From positions 2,418,001 to 2,482,000 of the forward strand of contig JAOVFP010000009.1 in NCBI GenBank assembly GCA_025738555.1: 64,000 nt of DNA, given 5' to 3'. Shown piece by piece: positions 11,395-20,960 of the stretch. Source of the stretch: Cyathus striatus. Taxonomy: Eukaryota > Basidiomycota > Agaricomycetes > Agaricales > Nidulariaceae. How positions within the stretch are numbered: the first letter of the stretch is position 1; the number at the start of each line of letters is the position of its first letter. Made by a program: the position numbers and the translations under genes. Below the pieces are notes generated by a model that saw only the letters and a list, made by a program, of their open reading frames with translations, did no database searches and had not been told where the DNA came from.

Positions 11395-12030
11395 TGATTG
11401 TTTATGATCACCCCAGCATACAGTAGTAATATACACTTCAAATCACCAATGATTGCATATGATCACTATTTATAATAAGCCTACAGTAGTAATATACACT
11501 TCAAATTAACCAATGATTGCATATGATCACCATTTATAATGGGCCTACAGTAGTAATATACACTTCAAATCACCAATGATTGCATATGATCACCATTTAT
11601 AATAGGCCTATAGTAGTAATATACACTAAAAACTAACCAATGATTGCATATGATCACCATTTGTAATAGGATTACAATAGTAATATACACTTCAAATTAT
11701 CAATGATTGCATATGATCAACATTTATAATAGACCTACAGTAGTAATATACACTTCAAATCACCAATGATTGCATATGATCACCATTTATATTAAGCCTA
11801 CAGTAGTAATATACACTTCAAATCACCAATGATTGCATATGATCACCATTTATAATAGGCCTATAGTAGTAATATACACTAAAAACTAACCAATAATTGC
11901 ATATAATCACCATTTGTAATAGGATTGCAATAGTAATATACACTTCAAATTATCAATGATTGCATATGATCACCATTTATAATAGGCCTACAGTAGTAAT
12001 ATACACTTTAAAGTAACCAATGATTGCATA
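11395..12030. repeat. About 63-bp tandem array, right arm
   Basis: Reverse complement of the left 63-bp array, with recurring AATGATTGCATATGATCACC and CAGTAGTAATATACACTTC words at about 63-bp spacing and a similar copy number. Confidence 0.85.
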
Positions 12031-12144
12031 TGATTACCATATTATAATAGGCATATTGTTGTTACATTAGAAACAGGCAATCATGAGATAGATGATTGCG
12101 GCAATCATAAAACACTACATTTTTATGATCATATTGGCTAACAC

Positions 12145-13350
12145 CACTCCCCTTCTCTGCTTCCACTCCCTCCCTCTTCTTGCCTCCCCTCATTTCCCAC
12201 ACACACTCTCGCTCTCCTCATACTTTCATGAACCCAATACTAACCATGGTCTGGGCTTGGATATGTTTGGGTGTGTGGGGAGTGTGCTAGCAGGTAGCAT
12301 CTGGCTGTGAACTTGTACTTCATATTGGGGCTTCTCAACCTAGCGGGACGTATCGTCAGTGTGCAGTGTATCCTGGAGGATTATCAAGTGCTGATGCTAT
12401 TGATGTCTAGCATGATTGTAGTCGTTGGATTTTATGCTTGTTGCTGGGTGTGTGTGTGGATATAGTTTGTTCCTTCAGCCAGAGTGCAGCTCGTAGTTGT
12501 CTCTGCGGTTTGCAATGGTTTCGTTTGGCTTTCGCATTGAGAGGGGTGGGTGGGCAGTCACTCAGGACAGATATGTGTATGGTATTGGGTACAATACAAC
12601 TCATTGGGCCGAACATTGTTGGCGGCCTCCTGTATTCGTTCTGTATCTTGTTTCAGAACTCTGGGTTGCTCTACTCCATGACAGCAATATACTAAGTGCT
12701 ACGTATACACGATTTACGTGAGACTCGTGCCTCATTTTTGCTTCACTTGTGTTTCACTGCCTGGCTCCAGCTGAAAGGTCTTATATAGAAATGAACATTG
12801 AAGTTTATGTGCAGTAGAAAATTTGTATATAAGCAGCAGCAGCAGCACATATTATATAGCCGGTGCTAAAGTTCAATGATCACAAAGCACATCAAAAATG
12901 AAGGAAACACTATATATCATGCAGGTATCGGTTCACACTGTTAATAAGTTCTATTGCAGCTTCACTTCAAGGTGTAATAGAGCACTTAAACAGCTTAGGG
13001 TGACTAGTGAATCTGTCAGAAAGATGCTAAGCATTGAGAAATTAATTTCTGTTTCTTAATACATGAGAATTACTATTGAAATGAAAGCACTTTAGTAATT
13101 TTCGTGAATATTACACCGCTAATTTTCTAAATAAGTTGAAACAAAAAAAGTAACCTTGGTCCAGTTTGACGTTCAAACCCACTCTGAACCTGAACCGGAC
13201 CCCAGAGAACCTGAACCTCAAGTCCAGTTCTAGGTTCGGTGAAAAGGCCTGAACTGGACCTCAGGTGCAGTTCTAGGTTCGGAGAAAATGGTCTCTGAAC
13301 CGGACGGAACCGGACCCCAACACCACTAAACTGGGACTTCGGTTACTCAC
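12145..13350. other. Unassigned insert DNA with weak ORF fragments and a GAACC/GGACC-rich stretch
   Basis: Short plus-strand frames at about 12320-12480 and 12497-12721 look membrane-like or compositionally real (the second contains ERGGWAVTQDRYVYGIGY) but lack a start and join to nothing I recognise. From 13150 to 13325, words such as GAACCTGAACCGGACC and CCAGTTCTAGGTTCGG recur imperfectly. No LTR, tRNA or full gene was found. Confidence 0.3.
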
Positions 13351-13353
13351 ACA

Positions 13354-13690
13354 GTGCATACTGCTAGTCATACCAATGCTGTGGGTGCTCGTGCCACCCG
13401 TGCAGCTACAAGGCAACAGCCTCCAAGGAGCACTTCAGGTTCTCTACCTTCTACACTGTCTCAGGTTACACCCAGCCCAGCACCACCTCATAGTGCTACT
13501 TTCCTGGGTCCACCCTTGACTTCCACTCAATTGCTCTCTGTTCCTGCAGCTGGGAATTTCAGATCTGCTCAGGCTCTTCCGGATGGCACCCCACAGCCAT
13601 ATGGTACAGTCGCAGCAGACCGGGAAACTCCCGATGTTGTTCAAGGTAATAGATACCTTAGGTGTTTGGCAGGAAGTGACTTTATTTGTA
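13354..13690 (+). pseudogene. Possible N-terminal gag fragment of the Gypsy element
   Basis: An open frame rich in Pro, Ser, Thr and Ala (contains PPRSTSGSLPSTLSQVTPSP), typical of the start of Agaricomycete Gypsy Gag proteins. There is no in-frame ATG near its 5' end. The frame closes about 1.4 kb before the clear gag coding region, so gag is probably interrupted here. Alternatively it is an unrelated Pro-rich ORF. Confidence 0.3.
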
Positions 13691-15085
13691 CCTAGCACCT
13701 GGGGGTCGAGGGATACTGATCGTATGTATTCCTGCAAACTCCTATGATATGGGATGTACAGTAAAGACTGTAAATGGGTGATGAACTGTGGGGCTTTGCT
13801 AGGTTTGCTTAGAACTTGGCCCGTGACTAGTGTGGTACAGCAAAGGCTGTAAATAAGAGATGAACTGTGGGAGTTTCTAGAGTATACGGCTAAAGCTGTA
13901 TAGGGTAACAACAACTGCTAGAAACACTAGGAAAGCTTGTATGTACAGCGAAGGCTGTATATAAAGATTGGTACTGTGGTGTAGATCGAAACGAAGTTGA
14001 GGGCCTTGGTTGTTTCTGACTGTAGCTTGGTGGCTGCAGCGCATAAACTAATATGTGCTGTTACTGAATAGATATGATAAAAGTGATGTTGAGATTCGAT
14101 ACGTTGAGTTGAGCTGCATTACGTTGAGTTGAGTTGAGTTAATTTGATATTACTGTGAATTTATTTATACGGTGAGTTGAGCTGCGTTGTTTATGTTACT
14201 AATAGAACTGAAGAAAAGCACAATAGATTCTGTATCTAATGTGTAAGAATAACTACTGGGGATGAACAGGTGAGTAAGATCCTAGCTAGTGGTGGGCTAT
14301 TTGGTAATGGATAAAACTCTGGTGAGTAGAATCCTAGCTGTCAAGCTGTGGTAAAATGGATAAAACTCTGGTGAGTAGAATCCTAGCTGTCAAGCTGTGG
14401 TAAAATGGATAAAACTACTGTCTAAGGCTCAATCCCTCTCTCCTTTTATGCTCTTTTCCTCCTACTGCTGACTAATCCTATCCAAAACCAATCCTGCATT
14501 GTCCTTCAAATTTGGTAATGGTAGATCCATTGTCTTGAGGTGGAGGCTGCACAGAACAATGGTGTTCAAGGAGATGAGTCAGGTCTTGAACAATGGTGAC
14601 AGAAATAGTATTACATTGTTCTGGTGATGAACAATGGAGTTCTATTTATAGATCCCACAAACAATGGGCATGAAGACAATGGGTGAATAGGAGGACATTG
14701 TTCTGCACAATGGGTGCAAAAGAACAATGGAGTCCTATTATTAGAAACAATGGCATATCCTTGGTAAGCAAATGCATAGGCATTGTTCTGAACAATGGGT
14801 GTGAAGAACAATGGAGTTCTATTATTAGAAACAATGGCATGTCCTTGGTAATCAAATGTATAGGCATTGTTCTTGAACAATGGGTGTGAAGAACAATGGT
14901 GTCCTATTTTTAATGGTATCAATTATTGGTCACCAAGAAGTTGGGTATTGGCTTGTGTTTCCATATGTTTGTTTCTTGAGAAGCAGTGCCTCATGAGAAT
15001 TATTTGGTAGTGTATTTGGAAAGATCCGGATGATGTGAATTCCGGACATCAGGCCATATAGCCATATGTGTGTGTTTATGACTAA
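13691..15085. repeat. Repeat-rich stretch separating gag fragments
   Basis: No gene. Contains degenerate repeats of GTACAGCAAAGGCTGTAAAT type (13750-13970), GTTGAGTTGAGTT (14100-14145), a 49-bp direct repeat starting GGTGAGTAGAATCCTAGCTG (14322-14419), and about 95-bp repeats built on GAACAATGG with inverted CCATTGTT-like partners (14640-14905). TGGTATCAAT at 14910 resembles an initiator-tRNA primer-binding site, but no LTR pair supports it. Confidence 0.45.
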
Positions 15086-16306
15086 TCAAGTTTCACCCAC
15101 GACACCAAGGGTCACGGTTCCAATGGTGGTACCATTGGACTGCCACCTCCACCTCCTTCTCAGCCCAATCCTCCGTCTCCACCACTCTCAGACTCAGGGG
15201 ATGATGGTGATGAGGATGATGTCGACAATCCCAGGCGCACACCTCTTGCGTGCCACTCCCGGGAAGACTGGCTTGCTGAAGCTCTTTTGAGAGTTGTGGA
15301 ATCCGCTCAGGGTACATCGGGAACATGTTGGGAATGCAACGTTCAAAAGCCAGATACTTTTGACGGTTCCAGTGCTGAGAAGTTGGAGCAGTTCATTATG
15401 CAATGCCAAATTTACTTCTGAAATAATCCTTCCCAATACTCGAATGGACACTCCCAGGTCAACTTCACTCTCGCATATCTTCGGGATACCACGCTTCAGC
15501 TCGTTATGCTGACCCTCTCCAATCCCTATGCTGATAATGAGTTCCTTCACTCTTGGGAGGTTTTCATCATCATGCTAGAGGATAACTTCGGGTTAGCAAA
15601 CCCGGAAGGGGATGCTGAGAATGATCTGGATGTCCTTGTTATGAAGGATTCACAGAAACTGTCCAAGTATCTTGTACAGTTCAACAGGCTTGCACAGCGC
15701 ACTGACTGGGATGATAAGTCCTTATGCCACCGACTCTATTCTGGGTTTCCAGGTCGCACCAAGGATGAGATCTCTCATGTTGGGAAACCTACCACAAAGC
15801 GCGGGATGATTAAACTAGCTCAAGGGATCGATAGTCGGTACTGGGAACGCCAGTCCGAGCATACGCGGGAATCCCACCAGCCTTGGGGTCCGCGGGTTCC
15901 GGATAGCTCTGTTAGAGCTACTACAAACCGCCCCGCAGTCACCCCGGCGCCTTCCCGCCTCGTTTCGGGTCAATATGTGCCCTGTCCAAGTTATCCCCAC
16001 CGTGCTGGTAGTCACCCACCTCGTCCCTCGCAGCCTCCCCAACAGTGGAGGCCGGAATTGAATGACAAGGTTGGTTGAGATGGCAAACTTTTGCCACAAG
16101 AACGTCAGCATCGCATGGACAACAATCTATGCTTGTTCTGCGGTAATCTGGGGCATCGCGCCAAAGAATGTCCCCGCTCTGCCTCTTCCGCGGCTAGAGC
16201 CCGGGTATCCGGAATATCCACTTCGGCTCCTACGTCGGCTTCTGCAGGTCCTTCGACCCGCAGGTCCGCGCCTCTTTCCAACCTGGCTTCAGGTTCGAAA
16301 AAATAG
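15086..16306 (+). pseudogene. gag: Gag of a Ty3/Gypsy chromovirus, with two in-frame TGA codons
   Basis: One reading frame opens after a TAA at 15083 and runs to TAG at 16304-16306. It has a Pro-rich start, an acidic stretch (GDDGDEDDVDN), the Gag core start KPDTFDGSSAEKLEQF, and near 16125-16165 a CCHC zinc knuckle (CLFCGNLGHRAKEC) for nucleic-acid binding. TGA codons at 15419-15421 and 16076-16078 break the frame while homology continues on both sides. No start codon is visible at the 5' end. It would form the retroelement capsid if intact. Here it is a pseudogene. Confidence 0.85.
16295..16306 (+). promoter_or_regulatory. Candidate -1 frameshift site at the gag-pol junction
   Basis: Gag ends TCG AAA AAA TAG. 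The pol frame is -1 relative to gag and is open through this A6 run and the 20-plus codons before the first pol ATG at 16369. That arrangement fits -1 ribosomal frameshifting on an A-rich slippery stretch. The preceding G makes it an imperfect X-XXY-YYZ heptamer and no downstream pseudoknot was demonstrated. Confidence 0.4.
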
Positions 16307-19300
16307 GGAGCGGTCCTCTGGACACCACACAAGCTGAGGACCGCATTGTTCCCCCTTGTGTGCAGCCGATGCAGGTAAGACTCAACGCTTCCGCTCTTTC
16401 CGACCCCAATGCCCTTCATATTCCACTTTGTAGTACCATCCATGCTCTCCCTACACCCTGTACAGTTTCATATAGCGCTCTAGTCGATTCGGGTTCTACC
16501 CATTGTTTTATGGATTCATCTTTCATTCAGACACATGCTATTCCTACCTCACCTACTCCACCTATCGCTCTCAGACTTTTTGATGGCACCACCAATCATG
16601 TTATAACCGAGTTCGTTACACTGCCTGTACTATTCCCTACCGGTGAATATATTACAGTTGAACTCTATGTGACACCTCTTGATTCCGTGTGTTCTGCAGT
16701 CCTAGGATACAATTGGCTCACCCGCTTCAATCCGTTGATTGACTGGGTATCGGGCTCATTAACATTCTGGACTCCAGTCACTTCCAAGCAACTTCTGCTC
16801 AAATCTGGGATCTCGGAACCAGGTTCCACTTCCAAGGATCCATCTCTGGTCACCTCTGATGAGTCTCTGCCACCTCCTCCTAGCATTTCGCTAATAAACG
16901 GTGCCGCCTTCTCATGTGCATGCCGTTTAGAGGGAGCACAGACTTTCTGTATCCAGCTTGGTGCTGTCGCTTCCGCCGCTGCCCTCAATCCAAAGGAAGC
17001 TCCAGATCTCTCTTCAATACCGTCTGAGTATCATGAGTTTGCTGATGTATTTAGCAAGTCCCGGGCAGATACACTTGCCCCTCACCGTCCCTACGACTTA
17101 AAGATCAACCTAGAAGAAGGTGCTTCACCTCCTGTAGGTCGGATCTATTCCCTTTCCCAATCCGAGCTTTCCGCTCTTCGGGAATTCATCGATGAACATA
17201 TCCAGATCGGATTCATTCAACCTTCATGCTCTCCGCATGGGGCTCCCGTCCTTTTTGTCCGCAAGAAGGATGGATCGCTTCGGCTTTGTGTGGATTTCCG
17301 CGGGTTGAACGCTATTTCTAAAAAGGATCGTTATCCTTTGCCACTCATTTCAGATTTGCTTGACAGTCCCCATCGCGCCCGTATCTACACCAAGATCGAC
17401 CTGTGTCATGCGTACCACCTGGTCCGCATTGCCGAGGACAATGAATGGAAAACCGCTTTCCGAACTCGCTATGGATCCTTTGAATGGCTAGTCATGCCCT
17501 TCGGACTTTCCAATGCACCCACGGGTTTCCAACGCTTCATGAACGATGTTTTCAAAGACCTTCTTGATGTGTGCATCATAGTTTATTTGGATGACATCCT
17601 TATATACTCTGATAACCTTGCGCAACATCGCCAACATGTCAGGGAAGTCTTGCGTCGACTCTGGAAGCATGGGCTGTACGCGTGTGGGGATAAGTGTGAG
17701 TTCCACTTGGAATCCGTGGAATATCTCAGATATATACTATTGCCCAACGGTCTCACCATGTCTCCAACAAAGGTGAAGACTATTCAAGAATGGCCGGAAC
17801 CAAGGAAAGTAAAAGACATTCAATCTTTCCTTGGGTTCACTAATTTCTATCGGCATTTTATATACAACTATTCCGACATAGTTGTTCCGCTCACCTGCCT
17901 TACCCGGAAGGGTAATCCATGGAACTTCTCGGAAAAATGCCATTCCGCTTTCACTGAACTTAAGGATGCTTTCATGTCGGCACCCATCCTTACCCACTGG
18001 GTCCCCGACAAGCAGCTCATTGTGGAAACCGATGCTTCGGATTACACATTGGCTGCTATCCTGTCTATAGTTTCCAATGATGGTGAGATTCACCCTATCG
18101 CTTTCCACTCACGAACCTTTACACCTCCCGAGTTAAACTATGACACCCACGACAAGGAATTGCTTGCTATCTTCAAAGCATTCCAAGTCTGGCGTCATTA
18201 CCTGGAAGGTTCCGGTTCACCCATCGATGTCGTCACAGACCACAAGAACTTGGAATACTTTTCCACAACCAAGATCTTATCCCGACGACAAGCCCGATGG
18301 TCTGAGTATCTTTCCCAGTTCAATCTAGTGATCTGCTTTCGACCCGGAAAACTCGGGGCGAAGCCAGATGCTCTGACTAGACAATGGGACATCTACCCTA
18401 AAGAGGGGGATAGCGACTACGCTAAGGTCAATCCACATAACTATCATCCAGTGTTCACCCAGGAACAGCTTATCACTTCTCTCCGAGCAACCTCACTTAT
18501 TGTACCTGCTCTTCGCACTAGTATCATCATGGTCATTGAACAGTTACATACTGACATATTATCAGCTCTCCCTAATGACCCGGTCGCAGTTATCCAAATG
18601 CGGACTCCCGAGAATCGTTGGACTGTAACCCCAGATGGTTTCCTCCGTCTAGATAACCAGATCTATGTTCCGGACTCCGGAACCCTTCAGCTTCGGGTTT
18701 TACAGTACAAACACGACCACCCGCTTTCAGGACACCTTGGACAGAACAAGACCCTCGAGCTAATTCGACACGAATATACTTGGCCGCTTATACGGACGTT
18801 TGTAAAGGACTATTGTAAGTCTTGTAATACTTGCATGCATTCTAAACCACAGCGCCACCGCCCGTACAGAACCCTGAAACAACTTCCGGTTCCCGGACGC
18901 CCATGGCATTCAATATCTATGGATTTCATAGATCAACTTCCAAAATCATCGGCTTCCAAGTATGATTCGATACTCGTTATCGTGGATCGTTTCTCCAAGC
19001 AATCTATCTTCATTCCCACTCATACCACTTGCTCTTCTTCCGACCTTGCGCTTCTATTTGTACTTCATGTCTTTTCCAAGCACGGAGTCCCGGAACACAT
19101 CACTTCCAATCGTGGTTCCAAGTTTGTGTCGCATTTCTTCCATTCCCTCGGTACGGCCCTCGACATCACTTTACATTTCACCTCGGGTTATCATCCCGAA
19201 GGCGACGGCCAAACGGAACACACCAACCAAACTCTGGAACAATACCTTCAGGCCTACTGCAACTACCAGCAGGATAACTGGTGTGATCTCTTACCTCTTG

Positions 19301-20004
19301 CTGAATTTGCTTACAATAATGCACCAAGCGCAACCACAGGAATTTCACTGTTCTATGCAAACAAGGGTTATCACCCGAACCTTGCGATACATCCGGAACA
19401 TGATCTCACTTCTGCTTGTGCCCGGCACTTCGCAGTAAACCTCGAGGAACTTCACGAGATGCTTCAGACCGAAATACTCAGTGTGCAGAAACGTTATCAA
19501 GCACCCGCCAATGTGCGTCGCAAACCCGCACCCGCATTCCCTGTTGGGACAAAGGTATATGTTAAAGCCGAGTACTTCCGGACAACCCGACCATCCCGGA
19601 AACTTGCAGAAAAGCTCCTAGGACCTTTTGAAGTCATTGCACTTGCCAGATCGCATTCGCATACCTTACGCCTTCCAGAACAATTTCGTGCAGTCCACCC
19701 AGTATTCCATGTATCCATGCTTGAACCCAATACTGAAAATACTATCCCAGATTGCATTATTCCTCCACCACCACCTGTCCAGGTTGATGGTGATATTGAA
19801 TACGAGGTCTCGGAAATATTGGACTCTAAACTGGATCGTCGTTTGCATTGCAAACTGAGGTACTATGTACGCTGGCTAGGGTATGAAGGGACCGATGAAG
19901 AGTTTTCATGGCTTCCGGCCACGGAACTGGAACATGCTATGGATATCATCGAAGAGTTCCACTCCTGCTATCCAGATAAGCCCGGCCCTACTCCTATTTC
20001 TTAA
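16303..20004 (+). CDS. pol: Pol of a Ty3/Gypsy chromovirus (protease-RT-RNase H-integrase-chromodomain)
   Basis: Open to 20004; first ATG at 16369, about 1,210 codons from there. Order: aspartic protease (LVDSGSTHCFMD), reverse transcriptase with YLDDILIYSDN, RNase H (VETDASDYTLAAIL), integrase zinc-binding HHCC region (H...H...CKSCNTC), integrase core, and a C-terminal chromodomain (YYVRWLGYEGTDEEFSWLP) that in chromoviruses directs insertion to heterochromatin. Length is normal and no stop is seen. However, the integrase core reads TSNRGSKF where the family has the second catalytic Asp (SDRG), so strand transfer should be lost. The RT motif is intact. Confidence 0.93.
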   Translation: MGSGPLDTTQAEDRIVPPCVQPMQVRLNASALSDPNALHIPLCSTIHALPTPCTVSYSALVDSGSTHCFMDSSFIQTHAIPTSPTPPIALRLFDGTTNHVITEFVTLPVLFPTGEYITVELYVTPLDSVCSAVLGYNWLTRFNPLIDWVSGSLTFWTPVTSKQLLLKSGISEPGSTSKDPSLVTSDESLPPPPSISLINGAAFSCACRLEGAQTFCIQLGAVASAAALNPKEAPDLSSIPSEYHEFADVFSKSRADTLAPHRPYDLKINLEEGASPPVGRIYSLSQSELSALREFIDEHIQIGFIQPSCSPHGAPVLFVRKKDGSLRLCVDFRGLNAISKKDRYPLPLISDLLDSPHRARIYTKIDLCHAYHLVRIAEDNEWKTAFRTRYGSFEWLVMPFGLSNAPTGFQRFMNDVFKDLLDVCIIVYLDDILIYSDNLAQHRQHVREVLRRLWKHGLYACGDKCEFHLESVEYLRYILLPNGLTMSPTKVKTIQEWPEPRKVKDIQSFLGFTNFYRHFIYNYSDIVVPLTCLTRKGNPWNFSEKCHSAFTELKDAFMSAPILTHWVPDKQLIVETDASDYTLAAILSIVSNDGEIHPIAFHSRTFTPPELNYDTHDKELLAIFKAFQVWRHYLEGSGSPIDVVTDHKNLEYFSTTKILSRRQARWSEYLSQFNLVICFRPGKLGAKPDALTRQWDIYPKEGDSDYAKVNPHNYHPVFTQEQLITSLRATSLIVPALRTSIIMVIEQLHTDILSALPNDPVAVIQMRTPENRWTVTPDGFLRLDNQIYVPDSGTLQLRVLQYKHDHPLSGHLGQNKTLELIRHEYTWPLIRTFVKDYCKSCNTCMHSKPQRHRPYRTLKQLPVPGRPWHSISMDFIDQLPKSSASKYDSILVIVDRFSKQSIFIPTHTTCSSSDLALLFVLHVFSKHGVPEHITSNRGSKFVSHFFHSLGTALDITLHFTSGYHPEGDGQTEHTNQTLEQYLQAYCNYQQDNWCDLLPLAEFAYNNAPSATTGISLFYANKGYHPNLAIHPEHDLTSACARHFAVNLEELHEMLQTEILSVQKRYQAPANVRRKPAPAFPVGTKVYVKAEYFRTTRPSRKLAEKLLGPFEVIALARSHSHTLRLPEQFRAVHPVFHVSMLEPNTENTIPDCIIPPPPPVQVDGDIEYEVSEILDSKLDRRLHCKLRYYVRWLGYEGTDEEFSWLPATELEHAMDIIEEFHSCYPDKPGPTPIS

Positions 20005-20128
20005 TTTTCGCGTTACTTATTATCTGCTTGCAGTTTCACCTTATACAAAAACCAAAAACAACGAATAACAACCAAAAAGCAAGATACAAGTACATTAATT
20101 CTTTGGTAACGTGTTACGACCATTTCCA

Positions 20129-20911
20129 TCACTCCCTCTGCATCTGCAACTCCACCTGAGCTCCTACTTCACCTTCCGACGCAATCCCGGAACCCGTAAC
20201 AACTCCCTCATACGCATCCGGATCCCAGAGGCGTTCCACAAGCAGGGTTTCGATGTTGGAAACATGGACGATGTGCTCGGATACTTCGGCAACTACTCGC
20301 GACAACTTACCAAGTTCGCCTACCACTTGGCGATTGGTATCCGCGAGGTTTCTGAGTTGAGTGATCATCTCCCTTTGCAAAGAGATGATAGTATCGTTCT
20401 GCAGCCGCATCGTGCTTAGGATGGATGTTGCAACATTCATGGTAGTGGACAAGGAGACCAGATTAGCAGAATCGTTTGCACTAGAGGATTGGAACAATGG
20501 ACCTGCTACTGCGGATGAAGGACGGATAAACTCATCATCCGTGTCGTCGATCCGAGCCCGCTTCATGCTTTGACGAGATGACTGGCGAGATGGCGCAACG
20601 AATGGGGGACCCATGTGAGTATCCAAGTGTTCCGAAGGACCGGATGGAACAGGACTTGTTCTGGCTTTGTTCCGGCCTCGAGTGCTAAGGGAACATTTTC
20701 CCTTAAGCACCCCGCAAGCAACGCAAGCACTACAGGGAGTTCCTATAAACTATACAGACCAATAATCATGTTTTACTCACCTGTTTGACTCCCTCAAGCA
20801 ATAACACTCAGTTCCCCGATCCTGACAGTTTATGCAAGGCACATCATGATAGTATCATAGTTCCTGTGGCTCCCCAGAATCATCCGTACCCTTACCCTTA
20901 CTATGTCCCAT
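20129..20911 (-). pseudogene. Antisense two-exon gene: Cys-rich (zinc-cluster-like) and coiled-coil protein
   Basis: Exon 1 20911-20781, 51-nt intron 20730-20780 (GTGAGT...CTGTAG), exon 2 20729-20129; about 243 codons. The splice joins two half-motifs into a Cys-rich region: CINCQDRGTECYC in exon 1 and CVACGVLKGKC in exon 2, resembling basidiomycete zinc-cluster-like DNA-binding segments. Next come a Ser/Pro linker, a basic KRARIDD signal, and a long leucine heptad region (about residues 145-215), a probable dimerising coiled coil. A TGA at 20857-20855 (codon 19) breaks exon 1. The frame is open up to the insert edge at 20960, so the true start may have been lost. It lies opposite and downstream of pol. 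I do not know its function. Confidence 0.6.
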
Positions 20912-20960
20912 GTTTCCACCACTTTCTGCCTCATATCCAGAACCCGTCACGTCTCCCAAC

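Larger units (their letters stand above)
7572..12144. mobile_element. 4.57-kb foldback element with giant terminal inverted repeats
   Basis: The left arm (7572 to about 8815) and right arm (about 10905-12144) are reverse complements. Outer ends read GTGTTAGCCAAT and ATTGGCTAACAC. A 72-codon frame at 8212-8430 (+) is repeated exactly at 11223-11441 (-), which proves the arms are near-identical. Each arm is layered: a unique tip, a tandem array of about 63 bp, then a CG-rich 18-bp-type array, then 26-bp repeats toward the centre. The central 9320-10740 is AT-rich, with no recognisable transposase. Probably a non-autonomous DNA transposon. No clear target duplication: flanks are CTCCATGA and CACTCCCC. 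Confidence 0.85.
6907..20960. mobile_element. Composite 14-kb insertion inside NACHT-2
   Basis: Both edges are fixed by loss of homology to the NACHT paralogs: exon 4/intron 4 at 6906/6907 and exon 4 at 20960/20961. About 100 bp of exon 4 is missing between them, so this is not one clean insertion. The outer ends read TGTTATATCC and CTCCCAACA, that is TG...CA as in LTR elements, but I could not find a matching LTR pair. Inside are a palindromic element, a chromovirus and an antisense Cys-rich gene, described separately. Confidence 0.6.

Noticed and set aside
15419..16078. Programmed stop-codon readthrough in gag
   Set aside because: Two separate TGA codons at positions that look like ordinary Arg codons fit mutation better. 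It cannot be excluded without other copies.
6907..20960. A complete LTR retrotransposon with paired LTRs
   Set aside because: The TG...CA outer ends fit, but I could not find two similar LTRs, a convincing primer-binding site or matching target duplications.
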